From JAGCJX01 sp045638645 (lineage in GTDB: Bacteria > Bacteroidota > Bacteroidia > Bacteroidales > UBA932): a DNA stretch of 64,000 bases. Shown one piece after another: positions 34,875 to 42,302 of this stretch. Both the position numbers and the translations under genes were made by a program. The notes beneath the pieces are model-generated. The model saw only the letters and a list, made by a program, of their open reading frames with translations, searched no databases and was not told the DNA's origin. The stretch's first letter is position 1. Every line of letters starts with the position of its first letter. The stretch covers positions 1-64,000 of the forward strand of contig JAZUBU010000020.1 of the NCBI GenBank assembly GCA_045638645.1, written 5' to 3'.

Positions 34875-35900
34875 TTATACAAATTCAACATCATCTCCGA
34901 CTTTTTCATCTATCCACGGCGCCACTTCGGCTTTGAAGGAAATCTCTGCCTTGGGCCCGATGGTAATATTCCAATGATAACTTTCGTTGTAGCCGTACAC
35001 GGACGGATTGCCACCGGCCGTCAAATTGACCTTAAAGTCCTGATAAGCAACTGCACTGTCTCCAGTACCCAGGGTAAAGTCCAGGTACAGTTCAAAATTC
35101 GATACCGGTTGCGGGACAACGAGCAGGTTGGCAACCAGCGGTGGCTTGTTCTGCAGATTGAACAGAATCTCATACGGATGCTTAACTCCGGCATCACAGG
35201 TAACAACCAATTGCTTGTCTGCCTGAGACTTCACCGTGTAGGCAACATCCGTATCCGTAACAAACCGGATTTGGGTCAGTTTGCCACTAGTCGTGTTACC
35301 CGCCGCATCCCGAAAAGCTACCGAGATCTGAAGCTTCGTCAAGAGGTGCCAAAAGGTCAAAGGCTGGGAAGACGGATGCGCAATCGCAGGGGACTGTACC
35401 GTTGCTTGAGCCACCGCGCCCATCAGGTCAAAATTATAATTTCCATCGGCATACTGGCTAGCCAGATCAAACGTAAACGATAGTTGGTCCTGGCCTGGCT
35501 GCGAGGCTCCCTTGGTAACGGCCAGGTTCGATGCCCCAGTCTGGTACGGAGCCAAAGCCATGAAATGATAGGAATACCCGGCAAGCCAATAGGCCGCTGA
35601 CTCGGGCTGATACACACCGGAGGTTGCATTCCTACGCACAGGAGCCAAACTGTTCTGTTCCCAAAGAACATAATCTTCAGCACCCTCTTTGCGTGCTACC
35701 CCCCAGACACCAAAGTCCTGGTGATAGGCAGATAGGGGTTTCGAGGTCTCTGCCTTCACTACGGTCTCTTCCGACAGCGCATGAAAACCGATGGGAGTCT
35801 TTTCATCCTCCCCTCCTGCTACATGATCCTTCTTGCAACAAGCCCCCAAGGCAAGAAGCCCACAGCCACTCAAAGTCAGTATTTTTACCAGATTCATCAT
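34875..35900 (-). CDS. Fimbrillin family lipoprotein
   Basis: The 341-residue protein has a signal peptide ending at LGAC (Cys21) and VVKAE (Lys49-Ala50) 28 residues later. The core pattern YWLAGYSYHFMALAPY and LTFWHLLTKLQISV is typical of Mfa-like pilins, and YHWNITIG lies near the C-terminus. It starts 11 bases upstream of the next pilin gene in the same direction. Start choice is uncertain: ATGs at 35915 and 35897 are also in frame, and 35900 avoids acidic residues before the signal peptide. Confidence 0.8.
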   Translation of the reverse strand: MMNLVKILTLSGCGLLALGACCKKDHVAGGEDEKTPIGFHALSEETVVKAETSKPLSAYHQDFGVWGVARKEGAEDYVLWEQNSLAPVRRNATSGVYQPESAAYWLAGYSYHFMALAPYQTGASNLAVTKGASQPGQDQLSFTFDLASQYADGNYNFDLMGAVAQATVQSPAIAHPSSQPLTFWHLLTKLQISVAFRDAAGNTTSGKLTQIRFVTDTDVAYTVKSQADKQLVVTCDAGVKHPYEILFNLQNKPPLVANLLVVPQPVSNFELYLDFTLGTGDSAVAYQDFKVNLTAGGNPSVYGYNESYHWNITIGPKAEISFKAEVAPWIDEKVGDDVEFV

Positions 35901-35974
35901 CCTATCTTCATTCATTAAATAGTTCCCAAAGCGAGACATTCAACTCGCTTTGGGATAAGAGTACCCTGAGAGGG

Positions 35975-37183
35975 TTAGTTGTTGTGGTCGATACCTTGGC
36001 CATCCTCCGGATTCCAATCATCTACAGTTGCATCAAAACTAATGAGATTAGGGGACAAGTTGATATTGTACTTGATGTATTGATTATCATCCCATTCACT
36101 AATACCTTTATCAAGAGGGAATTCAGAAACGAATTGTCTTTCGTTAATCAAATAGGTAATTTTAACTTTCTTGTCGGTAATTGTTTGCGGCAACATCAAC
36201 CAGGTTGTAAATTTTTGAGGGTTTGCTGTCAAAATCATTGCAGTTTCGTCATATACTGTTACACCTGCTGCGAACTCATATGAATCAGGATATCCTGTTG
36301 TAGCATCATCGAACCAGTCATCAGTAAATGTCTGCAGCTGCGGAGTCGCTGTTTGCGCAGGACCTTCAGATTTTCCTTGTTCCCAGGTGAATTCAACTTG
36401 TGTAACCTCTGCCGGTTTCTTGGTTGTTTCATCATCTTCACCTTCACCTGTCGTTACTGTTGTAGACTTGGGCGTAACTGTGAGGGTTCCTGTTGTTTCC
36501 AAATCTGTAACCTCCAAACTTTGTACAAACACTTTAATATCATCTGCAGGATTCGTATTGAATACGAATTCAACCTTAGAAAGGGCATGATGGAATTTAA
36601 GGTTTACCTTCTTTTCATCTTGAGCTTGATTTTGCTTTACAAAATCAGCGACCATCAAGTCAACATTTGCAGCGGTTGTTACTAGAGATGATTCAGTAGC
36701 TGCTTGATTTCTATGCTCTACCACAAAATCTTTGATTGTAATTGAACTATTTTCAACATCAATAGTAACTTTTGTGTTATCATCTTCACTTTCACCGACA
36801 GTAGCTTTATCTGCAGATACAGCAAAGAAATTCAAATTTTTATCAACACCGGGCCAAAAATATTGCTTATCAGTTCCCCAAGCATCATTTTTAAATGAAA
36901 CCTGAAGGTTCTCCATACCGTCATAGATTTGATTCAAATCAATTCCCGGGGTATTGTCATACTCCTCCGCAGCATAAGCCCAAACTCTGAAGTTTTGAAG
37001 TTTCAAATTGACCAATCCGTCATTCTCCGCATCGGGTGCATCGGGATTGGGAGCTTTGGTCAATTTACCCATGTTCGTTGTGAACAACATCACGGGATCA
37101 CCAACCGGATTAATAATCTCGGTCTTTTGACAGCTGGCTGCCAAAAGGGTAGCTGAAAGAGCTACTAAGAATAACTTTTTCAT
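35975..37183 (-). CDS. Fimbrillin family protein, candidate major pilin
   Basis: The 402-residue protein has a lipoprotein signal ending AASC (Cys18) and LTKAP (Lys43-Ala44), the expected processing position. NLKFHHALSKVEFVF is a hallmark of Mfa1/FimA-like fimbrillins. A Thr/Glu-rich loop (about 235-260) interrupts the middle, and NQYIKYNINLSPNLISFDATVDDWNPE forms the end across several strands. The gene is more AT-rich than its neighbours, common for variable surface antigens. First of three pilin genes after the DUF5119-like gene, it is preceded by an AT-rich, 59-base spacer that may hold its own promoter. Confidence 0.83.
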   Translation of the reverse strand: MKKLFLVALSATLLAASCQKTEIINPVGDPVMLFTTNMGKLTKAPNPDAPDAENDGLVNLKLQNFRVWAYAAEEYDNTPGIDLNQIYDGMENLQVSFKNDAWGTDKQYFWPGVDKNLNFFAVSADKATVGESEDDNTKVTIDVENSSITIKDFVVEHRNQAATESSLVTTAANVDLMVADFVKQNQAQDEKKVNLKFHHALSKVEFVFNTNPADDIKVFVQSLEVTDLETTGTLTVTPKSTTVTTGEGEDDETTKKPAEVTQVEFTWEQGKSEGPAQTATPQLQTFTDDWFDDATTGYPDSYEFAAGVTVYDETAMILTANPQKFTTWLMLPQTITDKKVKITYLINERQFVSEFPLDKGISEWDDNQYIKYNINLSPNLISFDATVDDWNPEDGQGIDHNN

Positions 37184-37242
37184 AATCACTTGTTTTTAAT
37201 GGTTATTAAATAATTTATTTTGTGTTTTCTGTTTATAATATT

Positions 37243-38214
37243 TTACAATACAAGATCGACATCGGTTGATTCATCCCAATCCCCTACACCAGGATCGAAG
37301 CTTCCGGAAGGTCCTTTGATTTCGAGTTCTTCTTCCACGATGATTTCGCCACCCCGGGTGAGCAACTTGATCTGTCCGGTCAGATCCTTAAGTTGTTTTA
37401 CAATGACATCACCGTTGACGAAGTAGAGCGTGATGGAGTTCAGGATGTCTTCGCGCAGGTTGGGACCAAACGACCAGAATTCTCCATAAAGCTCGCCCCT
37501 TCCCACTTCGGAATTCGGATCGGTGCTCCGACGGATCTCCATGTCCAACGACTGGATACCGGCCTCGTTCATGCGGTGGTCTTCGTGTGCAAGGTAAGCG
37601 GTTGTGTACATCCCCGAAATGTTCATCTTGGCCGAGTGGATGTTATGCAACCCGGTCGCCCGGATGGTGAGGTAGTATTTGAAACTCTTCTGCACAAACT
37701 CCAGTTCAATCCGCTTGTTCTCCTCGCCGTGATAGACCACAATGTCCTCGTGGAACACACTGAACGTCGGGTCGGGTTCCACCATGTACATTTCCTGCAC
37801 ATCGGCTCTCGTTCCTTCGATGGGTGTCTGACGGGTGTGGGTCTCAGCAGTTTGCGGATCCTCCATACCCCGGAAGAAGTTGGCATCGTATTCAAAGAAG
37901 TCCGTCGTGTAAAGCAGCAGGTCGTACAATCCTTCCGCCAGATAAACGCCCCCTTCCAAGCCATCAAACTCTCCGACATAGGCGACTTTCTTCTTCATTT
38001 TATCGTAGAAAATGTATTTCGTTGTCGCCGGCTCCCCTGCTTTCGAGTAAGCGGAAGTCCGTTGGACGGTCATCAACTGAGCCAAGGAGGTGGAGTCAAA
38101 CGCAGCCTTGATCCGCAAGTTGTAGTGGTCGTGGGGTTCCATCAGTTCTTTCCGTTGGCAGGAAGCCGCCACCAGCAGAACGCATGCAAGGAGCCAGGTG
38201 ACGATTCTACTCAT
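37243..38214 (-). CDS. DUF5119/Mfa2-like fimbrial lipoprotein (anchor candidate)
   Basis: The 323-residue lipoprotein has a signal peptide ending AASC (Cys19). The two-domain pattern is like DUF5119 and Mfa2/FimB anchors: an N-terminal beta domain with YNLRIKAAFD, then VEPDPTFSVFHEDIVV, NISGMYTTAYLA and a C-terminal LKDLTGQIKLL with VGDWDESTDVDL. Anchors keep the lipid, sit at the pilus base and control its length. It overlaps the preceding DUF3575 gene by 8 bases, so translation is likely coupled. Confidence 0.75.
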   Translation of the reverse strand: MSRIVTWLLACVLLVAASCQRKELMEPHDHYNLRIKAAFDSTSLAQLMTVQRTSAYSKAGEPATTKYIFYDKMKKKVAYVGEFDGLEGGVYLAEGLYDLLLYTTDFFEYDANFFRGMEDPQTAETHTRQTPIEGTRADVQEMYMVEPDPTFSVFHEDIVVYHGEENKRIELEFVQKSFKYYLTIRATGLHNIHSAKMNISGMYTTAYLAHEDHRMNEAGIQSLDMEIRRSTDPNSEVGRGELYGEFWSFGPNLREDILNSITLYFVNGDVIVKQLKDLTGQIKLLTRGGEIIVEEELEIKGPSGSFDPGVGDWDESTDVDLVL

Positions 38215-39472
38215 GACGCACCTCCTTTTTGTTTTGGAAAATCATGTACACCAACGATACTTTGAGTTGCGTAGGCCCAAAAATGGAGGTCTGCCACACC
38301 TGCTTGCGGGGCGCATCCAGCACATAGTCAAAATCATCCCAATGATACTTCCGGTAACGGGTCTGCAGGTAACCAAGTCCTACAGCATATTCCAGACGTA
38401 GCCGGTCGTTGCTGCTGATGGAATGGGCATAACCGGCACTCAAGCCCGCCATGATATAAAACTCCCCTTGGATCCCGGTCCGGGTATTGTCCATCATAAA
38501 ATCGTAGTAACCGCCACCTGCATAACAACCGGCAAAGAAACCGGTCAAGGTTGCTTTTTGGTCGCGTTTACCGAACCAATACCGTCCTTCGGCATTGATC
38601 ATCATCAGCTGATAATACAGACCGGTCGCAAAACTGCTGCTCCAGGGAGCCACGTAGTCAGCGTTGACCGACCAACGCTCGTTGATGGGATATTCGAGGC
38701 TGAAGTTCGGAGCACCGGCCACCCAAAACAAGGCATTGCTCTTAATCGCCAGCAACGGCTGCTTGCGGGTCATATCCACAGGCTTTTCAAAAGCGGTATC
38801 CACGGTTTTGAAGCGGAACACAAATCCAGCTGTAATCGAGGGTCGGACATAGGCAAAGTTCAACAGCGTCAACTTGGGTTCCGCATACAGACCCGCATAC
38901 GAACCCAGGTTATAGACGGCCCGCAGTGAAGTATTGAGGCCGTAATGGAACTGGTCACCGGCACCCAGGTTTACCCCCGCTGTGTATAGAAAATCCCAGG
39001 TATTCTGCAGATCGTGATGGCGGGTATGGTTGGTGATGTGGAAAACATAGTTGGCCTCCAGCCCCAGATTACGGATAATGGTGTTGCTGATGATTGGATT
39101 GCCCAGGAAGTTTTCTCCCCAATAACCGAAAGGCATCATGCCGTAACTCAGAGAGACCTCAAATCCGTGAGCCGGCGTAGCCCAATAGCCCAAACCGGCG
39201 CGGCTGCCAATGGCATAACCGGGACTCTCAGGGTGGTTACCGACCTGGTACAAGCCTTCCAGACCCGTACCGGTAAAGAAGTAAATGCGTTCGGCAAAGG
39301 AACGGGGCGTTGAGAACTCCAATTTACGGGATTTTCGGTCAATATACCGGTAGCGCAACATGTTCTCATCCACCTGCTGGCTTCCTTCATTTTGCGCATA
39401 ACCGATCCCTGCGGTAGCCAGAAAGGCCATCGCAAGCAAGAAGTATCGGATCAGGGAATTTCGGTTATGCAT
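38207..39472 (-). CDS. DUF3575 protein with N-terminal barrel-like extension
   Basis: The 421-residue exported protein has a signal peptide (about 1-25). The C-terminal half (about 215-410) is a DUF3575 domain: LAIKSNALFWVAGAPNFSLEYPI, GRYWFG, GGYYDF, FGPTQLKVSLVYMIF. The N-terminal half (about 50-210) also has alternating barrel-like strands. DUF3575 proteins are found in most Bacteroidetes fimbrial operons and are presumed outer-membrane assembly factors. ATG 39472 gives a better signal peptide than 39508. It lies between the OmpA-like gene and the DUF5119-like gene. Confidence 0.83.
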   Translation of the reverse strand: MHNRNSLIRYFLLAMAFLATAGIGYAQNEGSQQVDENMLRYRYIDRKSRKLEFSTPRSFAERIYFFTGTGLEGLYQVGNHPESPGYAIGSRAGLGYWATPAHGFEVSLSYGMMPFGYWGENFLGNPIISNTIIRNLGLEANYVFHITNHTRHHDLQNTWDFLYTAGVNLGAGDQFHYGLNTSLRAVYNLGSYAGLYAEPKLTLLNFAYVRPSITAGFVFRFKTVDTAFEKPVDMTRKQPLLAIKSNALFWVAGAPNFSLEYPINERWSVNADYVAPWSSSFATGLYYQLMMINAEGRYWFGKRDQKATLTGFFAGCYAGGGYYDFMMDNTRTGIQGEFYIMAGLSAGYAHSISSNDRLRLEYAVGLGYLQTRYRKYHWDDFDYVLDAPRKQVWQTSIFGPTQLKVSLVYMIFQNKKEVRHE

Positions 39473-39504
39473 TGGAATTGTGTATCTCGTTTTTACTAGG
39501 GTTA

Positions 39505-41607
39505 TCAATACAAAGGTTCTCCATCTTCGGTGCGGATCAAGTCAATGATGTCCATGGCGTCCGAATCCAACCGTGCAGTCTCCTCCAGACTCGGATCCAG
39601 CTTCAGAGCCATGTCCATGCTGATCATCGCCGTAAATATATCGTCCGTCCGGTTGCTGCAAACGGCGTGGATGTACCAGAATTTGGCACTCTGACTGTAT
39701 TCCGGATACGTCATCAAGTCCTCGCATTTGCTCATGGCAGCAGCATTGCGTTCCAGACAAAGCAGCAGCAGGACTTCGTTGAGTCCTCCGCGCGAAGCAA
39801 ACATCGGGTAAGCCGTTTCATAATCCCCGGCCAACGCAGCGGTAATGGACTTCAGGTATGCCGACGCATCGTTCATCGGTAACAGACGGGCCAAAGAATC
39901 CGCCATCCGCGTCTCGCGCGCTCCCAAGGCCATCAAAGCCTGGTTGTAAATGACTGCGTCAGGAGCTTTCTTTCCCATCGAAGGCTTTAGGATGTCCAGA
40001 TTCACCGAATCTTGACGGATGAGCTGGATGGCCAGGTCGTTGGCTACGTAGGTAAAGTTCGGATAATGCTCCAACCCTTCGGTAATCAACTGGTAACGGC
40101 TCAAGGAATCCGGTGCCGTATCGATGAGTCGCCAATACTCATAGCGGGATATCTCCTCATTTTGGGCACGATAACGCTCCCAGATCTCAGCATCCCGGAG
40201 TTTCCGGAACTCACTGTAATTCAATGTATATTCAACCTTACGAAGCGCCGGCAATGTCTCTTTCAACAGCAAACTGCGGTAGAGCTTGTGTTTGCGCATG
40301 TGAGGTACAATCTTGTCGTGGGTATCCGAATATTTGTACACCAGGTCGTCGATGTAGGTTGCCAATTCCGGTTCGGATTCCCGCAGCATGTCTGCCACCT
40401 TGCTCCAGGGTTCTACCACCGAAGTTGAGGTCAGGGTGACGTACTTGGCCACCGACGGGCTCAGACTACCGGCAAGTTCCTTCAAAATAAGATCCGTACG
40501 TTGCTTCGCAAGGCTCATGTTCTGCTTATAGGTACCTTCCGGAGAAGCATAACCGACAATCTCAATGGATTTGAGGGTGGCGTACTGGTTGTTGAGGATG
40601 GCCTGTATTTTTTCCTTGATGGTATTGATGTTTTGTACGGATTCGGGATCCTTTTCATCTACCTTGGCCTTACCGAGAACGAAATTGATTTTTGAAACAC
40701 CGGCATCCATCAAGAGCTTCATCTCGGGTTTCGGAATCAAAGTAGTATCGGTCAGCTCCTGCGGATCAATGTTGTACTCCAAGAAACGGAGTGGATTCAC
40801 CGTACCCTTGGCAATGACCAGGGTATCGGTGTAATCTGCCTTACTGAATAAAGAGTTGGATTCTTTCCGAAAGAGTCCGTTGATTCCGATGTAACAGTCG
40901 GATCGGAAATCATGATCCAGATCGGTCGGAGGCACATAAAGAGAATCCCGATAAACATAAATATTGTCAGACTCGCTCAAATCGTTGGTCACGACATAAT
41001 CTGCAAGCCGGTCCTGCGAGGCATCAAAGCCAAAATAGCGCAATTGGTTAATGTGATAGTTCTCCCCGTCGATGACTACCGGACGGAAATAACTGGTATC
41101 TTTCAACGTTGCATTGTACAACGTAGGCTGAAAAATGAAACGTGTATTCAGGTTGAATTGTTTGCGGGGAATGCGTACACTCGTTTTGAGGACAAAATGA
41201 TCCCCGACAATCTGCAAGTCGGAGGGTTCGACATACACCGTCGTATTGGCATAACTGGCTGTCACCACCGCCTCGTCCAACTCCACCAGCATCACCTTCA
41301 TCTGCACATTGATGACCTGACGGTTGTCCACTTTGACCTTGACTTCTTCGTATTGGCTGGAGTAATAGATCAACTCCGCACTCGGGGATACCAGACAGGT
41401 ATAGTTCCCGTCAATATCGGAATAAGCCACCACATAGCCGTTCTCAATGACACTCACCGCAGCAATGGGCTCTCCAGTGGCAATATCAGTAATTTTACCC
41501 TGCACATAGATCTGATCCTGTGCCACAACGACACCGGAAACTGCCTCGAGCAACAACAGCAGAAGACCTACAATACAGAGTCTTATATTTCTTACTTGCA
41601 ATACCAT
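39505..41607 (-). CDS. Carboxypeptidase-regulatory/OmpA-like fimbrial assembly protein
   Basis: The 700-residue exported protein has a signal peptide (about 1-30), then a carboxypeptidase-regulatory-like beta sandwich (about 32-112: VQGKITDIATGEPIAAVSV). An OmpA-like segment near 300-400 contains GYASPEGTYKQNMSLAKQRTDLI. Its usual peptidoglycan-contacting Asp is replaced in GYAS, as in fimbrial relatives. The last 220 residues are helical and may be TPR-like. Together with the two DUF3575 proteins it forms the conserved assembly module. Confidence 0.78.
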   Translation of the reverse strand: MVLQVRNIRLCIVGLLLLLLEAVSGVVVAQDQIYVQGKITDIATGEPIAAVSVIENGYVVAYSDIDGNYTCLVSPSAELIYYSSQYEEVKVKVDNRQVINVQMKVMLVELDEAVVTASYANTTVYVEPSDLQIVGDHFVLKTSVRIPRKQFNLNTRFIFQPTLYNATLKDTSYFRPVVIDGENYHINQLRYFGFDASQDRLADYVVTNDLSESDNIYVYRDSLYVPPTDLDHDFRSDCYIGINGLFRKESNSLFSKADYTDTLVIAKGTVNPLRFLEYNIDPQELTDTTLIPKPEMKLLMDAGVSKINFVLGKAKVDEKDPESVQNINTIKEKIQAILNNQYATLKSIEIVGYASPEGTYKQNMSLAKQRTDLILKELAGSLSPSVAKYVTLTSTSVVEPWSKVADMLRESEPELATYIDDLVYKYSDTHDKIVPHMRKHKLYRSLLLKETLPALRKVEYTLNYSEFRKLRDAEIWERYRAQNEEISRYEYWRLIDTAPDSLSRYQLITEGLEHYPNFTYVANDLAIQLIRQDSVNLDILKPSMGKKAPDAVIYNQALMALGARETRMADSLARLLPMNDASAYLKSITAALAGDYETAYPMFASRGGLNEVLLLLCLERNAAAMSKCEDLMTYPEYSQSAKFWYIHAVCSNRTDDIFTAMISMDMALKLDPSLEETARLDSDAMDIIDLIRTEDGEPLY

Positions 41608-41622
41608 ATCCTTATTTCCTCC

Positions 41623-42204
41623 CTAATTCAAAACATATTGTATTGCAATGGACAATTTGGTAATGACGGGCATAAGACCGGAGGTTTCACTTGCTTGAAT
41701 TCCTTCCCAAGATTCGGTCATGTGATCATAACCCTCATAACGGCGCCCATAGGCAAGGCCGATTCCCAGACTGGGAACAATGTTGAGTCGCTTGCCTAAA
41801 ATGAAAGAATACCCGTAGCCGATCCCGGCTCCTACGCATTCGTAGCGGAAATTGTGCTTGCTTACCGCTATGTCCGTAGAGGTAGCAATCGCATCGATGG
41901 ACAGGTGGTGGGCATACAACGCCTGATCGAACCAGAATTTATAGCCGGCCCGAACCGTCATGCATTTGTTATAGAAGTGCTCTGTCAGCTTGTACGGAGC
42001 AGCCGTCAAATCAAATGAAAGAGTTTGACGGTCAGCAACAACCACTTCAACGCCCACATTGGGAGCCAGGACAACATCCTCCAGAAGATTGGTCGTCAAA
42101 GCAATGCGTTGTGCCGACATAGCCGTAGCGCTTGCAAAGAACAGGATTGCAAGGACAGCATACTTAGGCACCAACGATTTCTTGAAGAAGTTGAGTTGAA
42201 GCAT
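41623..42204 (-). CDS. DUF3575 domain protein
   Basis: The 193-residue protein has a signal peptide (about 1-31). The DUF3575 pattern ALTTNLLEDVVLAPNVGVEV, RAGYKFWF and GAGIGYGYSFILGKRLNIVPSLGIGLAYG indicates a small outer-membrane beta-barrel. It is the first gene of the fimbrial assembly unit, 15 bases before the OmpA-like gene. No -7 box is seen upstream; a GC-rich hairpin separates it from the coiled-coil lipoprotein gene. Confidence 0.83.
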   Translation of the reverse strand: MLQLNFFKKSLVPKYAVLAILFFASATAMSAQRIALTTNLLEDVVLAPNVGVEVVVADRQTLSFDLTAAPYKLTEHFYNKCMTVRAGYKFWFDQALYAHHLSIDAIATSTDIAVSKHNFRYECVGAGIGYGYSFILGKRLNIVPSLGIGLAYGRRYEGYDHMTESWEGIQASETSGLMPVITKLSIAIQYVLN

Positions 42205-42252
42205 GATTGTAAATAGGATGACGGATGATTTGTTTTGGATTGATTAATGATA

Positions 42253-42281
42253 ACGGGCAGGTAACAGTGTCACCTGCCCGT
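42253..42281 (-). terminator. GC-rich hairpin before the fimbrial assembly genes
   Basis: Arms 42253-42262 and 42272-42281 form a perfect 10-bp stem. There is no U-run on the minus strand (TTATCATTAATC follows), so it may attenuate or protect mRNA rather than stop transcription fully. Confidence 0.5.
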
Positions 42282-42302
42282 CACTAATAACAATAAAGAA
42301 AA

